In this document: positions 1-8,297 of the stretch, piece by piece
Position numbering within the stretch: position 1 is the first letter of the stretch
Layout: the number at the start of each line of letters is the position of its first letter
DNA from: Gammaproteobacteria bacterium UBA6968
Lineage (GTDB): Bacteria > Pseudomonadota > Gammaproteobacteria > Pseudomonadales > Azotimanducaceae
Assembly: GCA_002450255.1 (NCBI GenBank)
Contig: DJYW01000014.1
Coordinates: forward strand, 1 to 19,262
Length of the DNA stretch: 19,262 bases
Direction: 5' to 3'
Notes under the pieces: generated by a model
Seen by the model: only the letters and a program-made list of their open reading frames with translations
Database searches by the model: none
Told to the model about the DNA's origin: nothing
Translations under genes and position numbers: made by a program

Positions 1-716
1 CATACTATAACTATACTAATAACAGCTTTACATGACTCAGCTTTGCCGTTTGCTTAGATCGAAGATTTACACGGATTAACCCTAATCCTATAACTTAGGT
101 CTCAAACGCGCCTGTTGCTAACCCAAGTCGCATTGATTTTCTCTTACGGGCACGCTCTCTTATCCGATCAGCTTTGTCAGCAGTGGATTAGTCTTTAGAC
201 CACTTACCTCGGTGATGGGCGAGAGGAACGATAAGCGTTTGGTCTTCCTTTGTTATTGTGTCGTCGCCCTTCATTCACGGGTTAATAACACCAGCATGGA
301 CATCCTCTGTTTCACCTCTGCGTAGATTATCCGATAGGCAAATTGTGAGTCGCTAAGTTGAGTTGCGATCTTTCTGTTAATCATAGGTATACGATGCTGG
401 CCTTAGACAATTTAGGAGCAAAGTTTAAAGCTCACCTGTGAAAACAAGTTGCTTAAGGTTTAGAAGCGCTACCCGGTAGGAAAACAGTCTTTGCGCAGTC
501 AGATATAGAGAACGTAGCGCCGCTTTTTAATATCATAAAGCCCCATTTTTTTGCTGACGGCCCTATTACAAACGTTACTTGCCTCCTTCCAGGCTTTCAT
601 ATCGAATATAGTTAAATCGGAAGATGTACGGCAAGCAATGTAATGCTAACTAACAATAACTATGTGTTAATAGATATTGGTTAGCTGAAGTTGTCTTTTG
701 CTGATTATTTCCGGTT
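1..716. other. Non-coding stretch, nothing identified
   Basis: All six frames are broken by frequent stops and no reading frame here resembles a family I recognise. I saw no tRNA-like, rRNA-like or CRISPR-like structure. The only local structure noted is a perfect 6-base inverted repeat with a 4-base loop (GGATTA at 73-78, TAATCC at 83-88), which has no following T-run. The stretch lies outside the flagellar cluster and upstream of a decayed gene, so it may be decayed sequence itself. That last point is inference. Confidence 0.6.
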
Positions 717-1104
717 GTGAGAGCGGTCCGTCAACTCTGTCCCGCAAGCGCGGCAGTTTGTTCTTACGCAAGATACGTGATGTTTTGCTTCTTTTGCTTT
801 CCTCATCGCCACAAATCTACCCGGTCACATCAAGAGCCTAACAAGACATCTAATGTCTATAGGAGTATCGATGTTGGCGGTTTTACACTTAGCTTCAAAC
901 TCAGATATGCCCTCTATTTTCCTATTCGGTGGTTTTCTCGTTTATGCAATTGTCTGGGTCCTGGCGGCCGAACGGAGAGAAACAAACAAGCCAGTGAGCG
1001 ATGCTAAAGCAACATACGATGTCCTGGCGGTTGGTTTGGGCGTTGCCCTGACCTTTTTTTACATACGATCACCGCGGCTTTTCTCAGGCGTGGATTTGGG
1101 ATAA
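717..1104 (+). pseudogene. NnrU-family membrane protein, decayed 3' fragment
   Basis: The frame read from 781 to the TAA at 1102 encodes a run resembling the C-terminal half of NnrU-family integral membrane proteins: TNLPGHIKSLTRH, then HLASNSDMPSIFLFGGFL, then a last hydrophobic segment ending FYIRSPRLFSGVDLG. In the family these match the pattern LPG-I-x-RHP, H-LxNGD-xxxLLFG and a final helix before GV. Intact members are about 190 residues, so the first half is missing. A stop at 778-780 closes this frame just upstream. The neighbouring frame (717 to about 790) reads SYARYVMF, like the segment expected immediately before, which suggests a frameshift near 785-800. Several usually conserved residues are changed (RHP to RHL, NGD to NSD). 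An ATG at 871 has a good AGGAG 5 bases upstream but lies inside the conserved region. I read this as a relic; function of the fragment is unlikely. Confidence 0.55.
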
Positions 1105-1122
1105 GAAATGAGGTTGGCGGTT

Positions 1123-1167
1123 CGCGGGTTTAGATCTGCCTGCGCCTTGGCGCGGATTTAAACCGCG
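1123..1167. terminator. Hairpin between the NnrU relic and fliA, possible terminator
   Basis: CGCGGGTTTA (1123-1132) pairs with TAAACCGCG (1159-1167) with one bulged G, and an inner stem TGCGCC/GGCGCG (1141-1154) sits on a short loop. On the plus strand it is followed by TATCTTTT at 1169-1176, so it could end transcription from the left. On the minus strand it lies 37 bases after the fliA stop, a natural place for the end of the flhA-fliA operon, but no strong T-run follows on that strand. The structure is seen directly; its activity is inferred. Confidence 0.5.
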
Positions 1168-1203
1168 GTATCTTTTCCGACTAATGGTAGTTTATTACCT
1201 GGT

Positions 1204-1902
1204 TCAGCGTCCCATCAGCCGCCGCAGCTTTCCCGCCGTTTCCGAAAGAATCTGACTTACACGTGACTCAGACACGCTGAGTACGGCGCCAATTTCTTTG
1301 AGGTTTAACTCTTCCTGGTAATAAAGCGCGAGTACCATTTGGGCGCGCTCAGGCAACTCTTCTATAGCGTCAGCCAAACCCCCAATCAACTGGTTTCGCT
1401 CCAGCATTTGTTCCGGACTCTTGGCAAGATCGTCTTCTTCCTCAAAAAACCCCTCATGTGCATCGGTGCTGACTATGTCGGCACCTTCCGCTAGCACACG
1501 TTCTTGCTCATAGGTCGCTAGATCCTTATCAAGAAAGCTCGCGACTTCGCTGCTCTTGGGTTCGCGTCCGAGCTGTTTGGCTAGGGTCGAGATGGCTTTG
1601 TCGTGTTCTTTTTTGAACGAAATTACGGACCGGGTGGAAAAGGAGGTGCGACGAACTTCATCCAACATGGCACCGCGGACACGAGATTTGGCAAAACCCT
1701 CAAACTCAATCCCGCGTGATTCGTCAAAGGCGTTTCGCGCTTGTAATAGCCCCTCCATCCCGGCCTGCACCAAGTCGTCCAGAACGATATGGCTAGGGAG
1801 GCGAGCTTTCAGGTGGTAAGCAATTCGCTTGACCATTGTGTAGTGCTCGGTCACCGCAGCAGAGTCTTGTTGCTGCCGTTTGTAAGCGTCGATATCAGCC
1901 AT
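1204..1902 (-). CDS. fliA: RNA polymerase sigma-28 factor for flagellar late genes
   Basis: The 232-residue product directs RNA polymerase to late flagellar promoters (filament, chemotaxis, flgM). Region 2 spans about residues 17-90, with KARLPSHIVLDDLVQAG and GFAKSRVRGAMLDEVRR typical of FliA. Region 3 covers about 95-150. Region 4 covers about 180-230, with a clear helix-turn-helix in LNLKEIGAVLSVSESRVSQIL. Length is close to the usual 235-240. The ATG at 1902 is the first plausible start; its ribosome site is weak (GAG upstream). It is last in flhA-flhF-flhG-fliA, 62 bases after flhG, the order seen in Vibrio and Pseudomonas. Its anti-sigma partner FlgM is encoded at 10677-10973, and two FliA-type promoters with a shared spacing occur in this window (6451-6477, 11027-11053). 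Identification is firm. Confidence 0.97.
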   Translation of the reverse strand: MADIDAYKRQQQDSAAVTEHYTMVKRIAYHLKARLPSHIVLDDLVQAGMEGLLQARNAFDESRGIEFEGFAKSRVRGAMLDEVRRTSFSTRSVISFKKEHDKAISTLAKQLGREPKSSEVASFLDKDLATYEQERVLAEGADIVSTDAHEGFFEEEDDLAKSPEQMLERNQLIGGLADAIEELPERAQMVLALYYQEELNLKEIGAVLSVSESRVSQILSETAGKLRRLMGR

Positions 1903-1964
1903 AGGGGCTCAGCAAAGTTTCTTGTAAATGTACACTAGCGTCGGGTTGATTAGAATGCTTCGGT

Positions 1965-2774
1965 CTACTGTGTAGGGTTGGCAATGTTATCTCGTGATAG
2001 CGCTTTTGAAAGCCGCAAGGCCAGTTCGGTAAAACATTTTGCCGCAGAGCTATGCGGATTCGACTCGAAAATGTTTTGACGCTGTCGAGACGCTTTGGTC
2101 AACTCCGGGTCTTCTTCCACCGAATGCAGGTAGCCCACTGGCTCGTCTAAAAACTTCATGCAAACCCGGTTCATTTTTTCGAATAAGTCTGCGCCAGCTT
2201 TTTGGCTGCTAACCCGGTTTGGGACCACGAAGAGATTCTCCATACGTGACTCAAGGCTTTGCAGCTTAATCAAACCATAGGCATCGGCAATCGAAGCGGG
2301 TTCATCTTGTAAAACGACCAAGCGTATATCGCAGGCACGCAAAAACGTCAGGTTAGACTCTGATAAGCCCGCTGCTGCGTCTATCACTACAACGTCAATT
2401 TCTTGCGTCGATGCAGCGATACTTTGTACGAGGCCCTGGGCTTCTGCTGCGGTCAAATTAGCAAGTTCGGAATTGCCGGACGCTCCTGGGATTAGGGTCA
2501 GCCCTAAGGGTCCGGCCACGCAAACCTCGTCCAGTGATTTTCTGCCGGCCAACACGTCGCCTACGTGGAATGGCGCGTTAACACCAAGCAATAGCTGTGC
2601 ATTAGCTAAACCGAGATCAGCATCCAGCAAGGCGACTCTGTGTCCAAGTTGGCAAAGCGCTAACGCGATGTGTGCGGATAAAGTGGTTTTTCCAACGCCG
2701 CCTTTGCCGCTGGCAACGCCTATGACGGTGAGCTGGCGGGGGCCATTCGTCACGTTTTCATCAGTGTCAGTCAT
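1965..2774 (-). CDS. flhG: MinD-like ATPase regulating flagellar number (FlhG/FleN)
   Basis: This 269-residue ParA/MinD-type ATPase is expected to limit flagellar number and to act with FlhF at the membrane. The deviant Walker A is intact (SGKGGVGKTT, residues 22-31), followed by DADLGLAN (51-58) and a Walker B/switch stretch VVVIDAAAG (128-136, where DTAAG is usual). A C-terminal amphipathic stretch FTELALRLSKALSR may be the membrane-targeting helix. I place the start at the ATG at 2774 because AAGGA sits just upstream and homology begins right after it; a longer frame to 2894 would overlap the end of flhF. flhF ends 25 bases upstream, so the two are co-transcribed. No N-terminal DQAxxLR motif, which in several FlhG proteins activates the FlhF GTPase, is visible. 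Pseudomonas FleN appears to lack it too. Confidence 0.93.
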   Translation of the reverse strand: MTDTDENVTNGPRQLTVIGVASGKGGVGKTTLSAHIALALCQLGHRVALLDADLGLANAQLLLGVNAPFHVGDVLAGRKSLDEVCVAGPLGLTLIPGASGNSELANLTAAEAQGLVQSIAASTQEIDVVVIDAAAGLSESNLTFLRACDIRLVVLQDEPASIADAYGLIKLQSLESRMENLFVVPNRVSSQKAGADLFEKMNRVCMKFLDEPVGYLHSVEEDPELTKASRQRQNIFESNPHSSAAKCFTELALRLSKALSRDNIANPTQ

Positions 2775-2799
2775 AGTTGGTCCTTCAGTACTAAGCTGG

Positions 2800-4020
2800 T
2801 TAGTCGTCGGTGATTGCAGGATTTTTTTCTTCAGCGATCGCTGGATTTGCAACTTTTGCGGCTGGTTTAACCATAACAGAATTAAGTTCCGCATTATGGC
2901 AGGCCATAGCGTGAATCATGGGTGCTAAGTGTCGACACAGATCTGCTCGGGTGAGTACTACAGAACCCAGTGCGGACGCGCCATCGGATGTGTGGCCGCG
3001 AGGGTAATTTTCCAGTGTCAAATGTGAGCTGTCCGCCGCAATGCAAAGGTGCTTTTCTAGCGGTATGCTCTCCGCCAGTTCCGCTATTTCTGAATAGTGA
3101 GTGAGACACTCAGCTTGAGTGTCCACTAGCACGGTGTGGCTGTTTTCTAGTTGCGCCAAGACTTCTTTAAATTCGGCTAAACCAACTGCGCTATAGCAAG
3201 GCGTGCGCGCCGATTGCCCTATGCTACTGAGCTCCAGCCAGGTCTTATTTGGGCGGCTCACCGAATCGGTTGTGTCTTCACAGGTTTCTAGTGCAACCAA
3301 TGCGAAGGGTTTCGCAATGGTCGTCTTTGATGCCTTCAAGATACGATATATGGCTTCTGTTTTGCCGCTGCCGGGTTGCCCAAAAAACACGTGTATGCCA
3401 TTCCAATCACATTGTTTTGCAAGCGGTGTTTGGCGTAAATCGGATAGCTGCTGAGTCAGTGACAGCACTTTTCCCTGCAGCGCTGTATCGGCGTGCAGCG
3501 CGGGTGGCTGGGCATAAATGTCCGCCGCGGCGGAAGATGTGCCTGTCCTCCAAGGGTCTGCCATCGCATTTCCTTGGAACATGGCGTTTTGCGCTATCTG
3601 CTCTTCCAGTGAAGAACGCAAATCGGCAATCTCAGCTTGGATGGTATGCATCAACTCTTGCATTGTATGCGGCGTTTGAGCGGGTAGCTCTTGAGTAGGG
3701 CGAACTTCTACAGGCACTTCTGCTTTTTTATCGTAAAGTGCGACTGGCATCTCAGGCGTGCTAGCTGGTTTTGTTTCCTGCAGAGCAGCGCCCAATTGGC
3801 TTACAAAGCCGGTTCCTTCTGCTGTTTCTTTTGCCGTATCCAACTGCTTAACAGGTGCTTGCTCGGCATTGTTTTCCGGCAGCAGATTAACGGCACAAAT
3901 CATTTCCGTCTTACTGCCGACTTTCTGCGTAGAGACGACCAACGCATCATCGCCATAATTGGCCCTGACCTGTTGCATCGCTGCTTTGCTGTCGGCTGCT
4001 ACAAATCGCTTGAGTTCCAT
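2800..4020 (-). CDS. flhF: Flagellar placement SRP-type GTPase FlhF, with divergent G motifs
   Basis: The 406-residue product is recognised by its N-terminal B domain (MELKRFVAAD, then ALVVSTQKV), its position between flhA and flhG, and a C-terminal NTPase region with a P-loop GQPGSGKT at residues 214-221. FlhF normally sets the polar site of flagellar assembly. Beyond the P-loop the SRP-GTPase motifs are badly eroded: where D(T/S)YRIGA is expected there is LETCEDTTDS (244-253), the DTAG motif is DTQA (300-303), the TKxD motif is TRAD (357-360), and the closing GQxVP element is not seen. The frame is intact across this region, so this is divergence, not a frameshift. A low-complexity tail (about 384-406) follows. 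The ATG at 4020 has GGGAAAG upstream. It starts 29 bases after flhA. GTPase activity is doubtful; a structural role in placement is possible. Confidence 0.88.
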   Translation of the reverse strand: MELKRFVAADSKAAMQQVRANYGDDALVVSTQKVGSKTEMICAVNLLPENNAEQAPVKQLDTAKETAEGTGFVSQLGAALQETKPASTPEMPVALYDKKAEVPVEVRPTQELPAQTPHTMQELMHTIQAEIADLRSSLEEQIAQNAMFQGNAMADPWRTGTSSAAADIYAQPPALHADTALQGKVLSLTQQLSDLRQTPLAKQCDWNGIHVFFGQPGSGKTEAIYRILKASKTTIAKPFALVALETCEDTTDSVSRPNKTWLELSSIGQSARTPCYSAVGLAEFKEVLAQLENSHTVLVDTQAECLTHYSEIAELAESIPLEKHLCIAADSSHLTLENYPRGHTSDGASALGSVVLTRADLCRHLAPMIHAMACHNAELNSVMVKPAAKVANPAIAEEKNPAITDD

Positions 4021-4049
4021 TTTCTTTCCCTATTCAGAAAACTTGCTGA

Positions 4050-6176
4050 TCAAGTTTCGTTACGATCAATGGTTATCGGCGCAATCACGCGTAGTGACTG
4101 ATCATCCGGAATTTCGGTATAAGCAAGTACTGCCAAATCTTTAGAAACGCGCCGCAATAGCCTGGCGAGCCAGGCGCGAATCATGGGCGATACCACAATG
4201 ACCGCAGGCAGCTCCTGCTGTTCGACATCTTCAACAGAGCGTTTAACGGAGCTGAATAAGCCTTCAGCGAGATTCGGCTCTAGTGCAATTTCGTCCGGGT
4301 TGTCGGATCGGCTGACTAATTCAGTTAGCAGTTGCTCTAAATCCGGCTCTAAAGTCATTACTGCCAAGGTGTCGCTGTCGCCGATAATCTGTTGAATAAT
4401 CAGGCGGCCAAGTTTTGGTCGAATTGCGGCAGTTAAAAGGTTGACATCTTGGGTACGCGCAGCTTCTTCTGCTAACGTTTCAAGTATGGTGCGCATGTCT
4501 CGTAATGGAACACCCTCGCGCAGAAGGTTTTGTAACACTCGCACCAAGATCCCGAGAGACAGCTTTTCTGGAATGAGGTCTTCAATCAGCTTCGGCGAAC
4601 TCTCTTCAATGCGATCGACCAATGCTTGAGCTACGTCGTACGTCATCAACTCGTCGGCGTTCTGTTGTAGCAGAGTATCTAGATGAGTTGCGATCACGGT
4701 ACTTGCATCGACAACGGTATAACCGTTTGCTTGAGCGAATTCGCGGTCTGCTGGGTCAATCCACACCGCGTCCAAACCAAACGCGGGGTCTTTAACCGGC
4801 GCGCCGTCCATTTCCGCGAGCACAGAGCCAGGGTTTATGGCCAGCTCGCGACCCGCCTCAATCCGTCCTGTGCCGCGCTTTGCGCCGTTGATAATGACGT
4901 TGTAGTGATCCGGGGCTGTGTCGAGATTGTCACGAATACGAATGGATGGCAGCAAAAAGCCCAGATCGGCGGAGATTTTCTTGCGAATACCTTTGATTCG
5001 ATTTAGTAAACGGCCACCACCTTGTTCGTCTACCATGGGGATTAGGCCGTAACCCAATTCAAGGCTGACCACGTCTACCTGTGCCGCGTCGTCCCAATCA
5101 ATTTCTGCTTTATCATTGCTGCTTGCTGCTTGTGACACTGGCTGCTCCAGCGCTGCTAGCTCAGGCGCTTCCTCTTTTCTTGCTGCGTCAGATTGCATTA
5201 AATAACCGAGCGCCAGCGCAGTACCGCCCAGCAATAAGAACACTATGTTCGGCATGCCTGGCACTAAACCAAGAACAGTAAGTATGCCGCCTGCGATGTA
5301 AAAAGCGGTTGGATTAGCAAGCTGGGAAGTGGCCTGCTCATGCACAGACTGGGACGTCGTCACGCGCGTGACGATGATGGCTGTTGAGAGCGATAAAATC
5401 AGTGCAGGTAACTGCGCTACAAGTCCATCACCAATCGTCAACAGAACGTAATTTCGTGTCGCGTCATCTAAGCTGAGGTCATATTGCAAAAGTCCGATGC
5501 ATAAGCCACCGACGAGATTGATTAACAAAATCAGGATGCCGGCGACTGCATCGCCTCTGACAAACTTCGAGGCACCATCCATGGAACCGAAAAAGTCAGA
5601 CTCTTGCGAGACCATCGCACGCCGTTCTCTCGCGGTATCTTGATCAATCACGCCGGCATTCAGGTCTGCATCGATCGCCATTTGTTTGCCGGGTAACGCA
5701 TCCAAAGTAAATCGCGCAATTACTTCTGAGACACGTCCGGCACCTTTGGTGATTACGATAAAGTTAATGATCATTAATATTGCGAAGACAATGAAACCGA
5801 CCACGTAGTTGCCGCCAATAACGAAAGCACCAAAAGCTTCGATTACTTCTCCGGCCGAATCGCCACCTTTGTGGCCTTCTAATAGGACTACCCGGGTCGA
5901 GGCGACATTTAAACCAAGTCGCATCATGGTAGAAAACAGAATAACGGTTGGGAACGACGAAAAATCCAAGGGTGATGAGGTATTGATGGCAACCATAATG
6001 ACCAGCAAAGCGAGCAAAATGTTGAAAGTGAATAACAAATCCAACATGAATGGGGGCAGCGGCAAAACCAACATAGTAAGAATGAGTACGATCACGCCTG
6101 GAATGGTCAAAGAGGACCATTGCGTGGAACCGGCAATCTGTCGAAGTTCTGACAATGAAAGTGTGTTGGTAGCCAT
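4050..6176 (-). CDS. flhA: Flagellar export gate protein FlhA
   Basis: FlhA is the large inner-membrane subunit of the flagellar type III export gate. With its cytoplasmic ring it docks chaperone-substrate complexes and couples export to proton flow. The 708-residue product matches family length. Residues 1-330 carry about eight membrane segments, including PPFMLDLLFTFN, the invariant TMMRLGLNVASTRVVLL and the FHIPEP-type cytoplasmic loop with QESDFFGSMDGASKFVRGDA. The C-terminal soluble domain (from about 360) includes DHYNVIINGAKRGTG and the RVLQNLLREGVPLRDMRTILE stretch. I chose the ATG at 6176; a TTG three codons upstream is possible and neither has a strong ribosome site. It is the first gene of its operon, served by a sigma-54 promoter about 130 bases upstream. 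The flhB gene that often precedes it is not in this window. Confidence 0.97.
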   Translation of the reverse strand: MATNTLSLSELRQIAGSTQWSSLTIPGVIVLILTMLVLPLPPFMLDLLFTFNILLALLVIMVAINTSSPLDFSSFPTVILFSTMMRLGLNVASTRVVLLEGHKGGDSAGEVIEAFGAFVIGGNYVVGFIVFAILMIINFIVITKGAGRVSEVIARFTLDALPGKQMAIDADLNAGVIDQDTARERRAMVSQESDFFGSMDGASKFVRGDAVAGILILLINLVGGLCIGLLQYDLSLDDATRNYVLLTIGDGLVAQLPALILSLSTAIIVTRVTTSQSVHEQATSQLANPTAFYIAGGILTVLGLVPGMPNIVFLLLGGTALALGYLMQSDAARKEEAPELAALEQPVSQAASSNDKAEIDWDDAAQVDVVSLELGYGLIPMVDEQGGGRLLNRIKGIRKKISADLGFLLPSIRIRDNLDTAPDHYNVIINGAKRGTGRIEAGRELAINPGSVLAEMDGAPVKDPAFGLDAVWIDPADREFAQANGYTVVDASTVIATHLDTLLQQNADELMTYDVAQALVDRIEESSPKLIEDLIPEKLSLGILVRVLQNLLREGVPLRDMRTILETLAEEAARTQDVNLLTAAIRPKLGRLIIQQIIGDSDTLAVMTLEPDLEQLLTELVSRSDNPDEIALEPNLAEGLFSSVKRSVEDVEQQELPAVIVVSPMIRAWLARLLRRVSKDLAVLAYTEIPDDQSLRVIAPITIDRNET

Positions 6177-6305
6177 AATCGTCAATTCAGCTTTTTAGTT
6201 TTTTAAATTAGATCCGCGGCAAGCGTTCAATGCATTGTTTTTGTTATGTTTTTTGCCCAGCCATGCCTCAAGGGAAGTAGGGCTCAACTTTCTTGGTCAA
6301 AGATT

Positions 6306-6323
6306 ATGCATAAACGGTGCCAA
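6306..6323 (-). promoter_or_regulatory. Sigma-54 promoter for flhA-flhF-flhG-fliA
   Basis: Read on the minus strand the site is TTGGCACCGTTTATGCAT. It matches the sigma-54 consensus TGGCACG-N4-TTGCW well, with the GG and GC elements exactly 10 bases apart (one mismatch in TTGC, which reads ATGC). Transcription would begin near 6296, leaving about 120 bases of leader before the flhA ATG. An enhancer-binding activator of the FleQ/FlrC type would be required; none is encoded here. Confidence 0.8.
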
Positions 6324-6450
6324 ACTAAGAGCCTACGAAGGTTGCGGCAGCAGCTAACCGCATTGGGAAGCATTTTGCAGGGTTAAGAACCAGCAAAGAC
6401 TGAATTTGGCTCGGTATACCCGCTTATCTGAGTGGGGCTCTTCACGGTAT

Positions 6451-6477
6451 TCAAGGTTTCGCCGGAATGGCCGATTT
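6451..6477 (+). promoter_or_regulatory. Sigma-28 (FliA) promoter for the flgP operon
   Basis: TCAAG at 6451-6455, a 14-base spacer, and GCCGATTT at 6470-6477 match the FliA consensus TAAAG-N14-GCCGATAA. The same spacing and a very similar -10 element occur in front of flgM in this window. Transcription would start near 6487, about 70 bases before the flgP ATG, which supports the downstream start chosen for flgP. Confidence 0.72.
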
Positions 6478-6556
6478 ACTTGGCAACCCGTTATGGCAAA
6501 CGCCAGCAGATCGCGCGTTGTGCGTGCTGATCGACAACTTAACAAAGGACAAAATA

Positions 6557-7087
6557 ATGCAGCTTATGCAAACACACACCGCGATAGATAAATTGGGTGC
6601 CCGGAAGGGTCGTAGTTTTGGCATTTTTGCTGCGGCTATGGTGTTGCTTGTAGCCGGCTGTGCATCGCCAGCAGGCGATTCGCGTGCGATGCTCGCTGCT
6701 AACATGAACTCTCCAGAAGTAGATGGCATTGTGGCCATGGGCTATGCGGTAATTGATGCCCAACAGGGAGACAGCCCTGCCCAGCGCAGATTAATGGCCA
6801 TCCGCGCGTCAAAAATAGATGCTTATCGGAGCCTCGCAGAGCAGGTATACGGTCAGTATTTAGAGAGCAACAGCCAGGTTAATGATCTTTCTTTGGTTGG
6901 TGACAAGCTACGTAGCCGAGTGCAAGGTTTGATCTACGGGGCACGCTTGGTCAGCATTACGCCAATCGGTATAGAAAGCTATGAAACGAAACTATCCCTA
7001 TCGCAATCTGTGATCGATGAGCTAATCGGCGAGTTTAAAACGACAGAAACTCGCGGTCGTCGTGTCCGAGTCGTGACGCGTCTGTAG
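6557..7087 (+). CDS. flgP: Outer-membrane lipoprotein FlgP (LPP20 family)
   Basis: The 176-residue product has a lipoprotein signal (hydrophobic stretch about 22-32) ending in the lipobox LVAGC, with Cys35 as the expected lipidation site. The mature part, including MAIRASKIDAYRSLAEQVYG and VQGLIYGARLVS, is typical of the FlgP/LPP20 group. In Vibrio, FlgP is needed for the flagellar outer-membrane ring structures and stable motility. The ATG at 6557 is chosen because AAAGGA lies seven bases upstream and the frame further upstream runs into the FliA promoter. It leads a five-gene unit; flgT follows after about 31 bases. The FliA-type promoter makes it a late gene in this organism, if the promoter is active. 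Confidence 0.88.
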   Translation: MQLMQTHTAIDKLGARKGRSFGIFAAAMVLLVAGCASPAGDSRAMLAANMNSPEVDGIVAMGYAVIDAQQGDSPAQRRLMAIRASKIDAYRSLAEQVYGQYLESNSQVNDLSLVGDKLRSRVQGLIYGARLVSITPIGIESYETKLSLSQSVIDELIGEFKTTETRGRRVRVVTRL

Positions 7088-7118
7088 CCCGTAAGTTAGG
7101 TTGAGAAGGTCGAATATC

Positions 7119-8294
7119 ATGCTCGTGATCACATTAACAATGATATTCCGCGGCGTCGGTTTAGCGGTGTTGGCAATGGCCAGTGCACTGTGTTTTGCTC
7201 AAGAGTTCGACCAAGACTTTGCTAATGAAAATGCACCTGCCTTAGTAACCGAGGAATTTGTTACGGCACAGGAACAATTAGAGGCCATCAAGCGGTCCTT
7301 GATGGACTACGCGTTTGACCACGAATCCCGAGTTACCGCAAATGCCTGGATTGACGGCGAGGGTCGTTACGACGAATCGGTTTCCGTATTCAGTCATATA
7401 GACTTGGAGCGCATTCGCATTTCTCACCCAGACAATCGCTTCGGACAGCCAGAAATCGCTTTGGTTGAGCCGGTTTTGGGTTCGAAATTTGCTGGCGAAT
7501 GCGTTGGCTCGGCCATTCGCAAGAAAAGAGTCTTGATTAAGACTCAGCCTGTTGTAGCGCAAGATACCGCGGCGCTTGCATTGGGGCACCAGGTGCAAGG
7601 TTTTGTTACACAAGCCATGTTGCAGGATGCGAGCGGTGTGTTAGGTGCTGCAACCACGCTGCAAACGCAGGTTAAGACGAACACCCGTTATCATCGCTAT
7701 ATGGTTAGTAAGGCTACGCCTGCAAGCGACTTAACAGTAGAGTTGTCTGTTTCGGTTGCTCAGCGCGTGACTCGAATCATGGAGCGTGCCCGGCCGCCCG
7801 AGTCATTGTTGGCGGGTTATGCACTTACCATAGCCGTGACAGCAAGTGATAACGGGCAGCGTCTTTATGAGGATAAGCTGCGTTTGCATGTAAGCCGACC
7901 TAAGCTCCGCGGCGTGGCGGTTCGATTGGAGGGCGCGCTTAAGGACGCTCTGACGCAGTGGCTATACGAGAAACTGCCTGAACTGGCGGCTATCGCTAAC
8001 TGTGTAGTCGATAATTCGCTCGAAGTTAATTTAGCTTCCGCCCTACCAACCGTAAGTGGCGGCGAAGATGTGGGTATCCAGCTTGGGCAGAAGTTTGTGT
8101 TGCTACCGAGCTCAGCATCCTTGACGGCTTCTGGCTTAGAGGCTGGCATGAACTCGGTCGCCCTAGCCGAGGTAGTGCAAGTAAATGCGAGAACGGCTTT
8201 TTTAAACATATATGCCGGTGATAGTGTAGCGGTGCTTAAACCAACTATTGCTATTCCACTGGCGGACATCGATTCATTTAGGTTGAAGGGATAA
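7119..8294 (+). CDS. flgT: FlgT-like flagellar H-ring protein
   Basis: The 391-residue product has a signal peptide (hydrophobic core about 10-24, likely cut after CFA before QEF) and would act in the periplasm. Its position right after flgP, its length, and the order of an N-terminal segment (VTANAWIDGEGRYDESV), a central alpha/beta part and a C-terminal part of SH3-like beta strands (QKFVLLPSSASLTASGLEAG) fit FlgT. In Vibrio this protein forms the H ring around the LP ring and helps install the stator ring. Sequence similarity judged by eye is moderate, so the assignment leans on context. The ATG at 7119 has AGAAGG nine bases upstream; a TTG at 7101 is a less likely start. The next gene begins three bases after its stop, indicating tight co-expression. 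Confidence 0.75.
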   Translation: MLVITLTMIFRGVGLAVLAMASALCFAQEFDQDFANENAPALVTEEFVTAQEQLEAIKRSLMDYAFDHESRVTANAWIDGEGRYDESVSVFSHIDLERIRISHPDNRFGQPEIALVEPVLGSKFAGECVGSAIRKKRVLIKTQPVVAQDTAALALGHQVQGFVTQAMLQDASGVLGAATTLQTQVKTNTRYHRYMVSKATPASDLTVELSVSVAQRVTRIMERARPPESLLAGYALTIAVTASDNGQRLYEDKLRLHVSRPKLRGVAVRLEGALKDALTQWLYEKLPELAAIANCVVDNSLEVNLASALPTVSGGEDVGIQLGQKFVLLPSSASLTASGLEAGMNSVALAEVVQVNARTAFLNIYAGDSVAVLKPTIAIPLADIDSFRLKG

Positions 8295-8297
8295 GTC

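Larger units (their letters stand above)
6177..6556. other. Divergent intergenic region between flhA and flgP
   Basis: This 380-base region separates the minus-strand flhA operon from the plus-strand flgP operon. It holds the sigma-54 promoter facing flhA (6306-6323) and the sigma-28 promoter facing flgP (6451-6477). No credible gene was found. A plus-strand ATG at 6468 opens the flgP frame but sits inside the sigma-28 promoter and lacks a ribosome site. The remaining bases may include activator sites for sigma-54, which I could not recognise. Confidence 0.7.

Noticed and set aside
73..88. Perfect inverted repeat GGATTA-ACCC-TAATCC
   Set aside because: It is short, without a T-run or adjacent gene, and expected by chance in AT-rich non-coding DNA.
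2775..2894. 40-residue N-terminal extension of flhG
   Set aside because: It would overlap the flhF coding end, has no resemblance to FlhG, and the ATG at 2774 has a good ribosome site.
6468..6556. Longer N-terminus for flgP
   Set aside because: The upstream ATG lies inside the FliA promoter and has no ribosome site. The ATG at 6557 has AAAGGA at good spacing and gives a normal lipoprotein signal.
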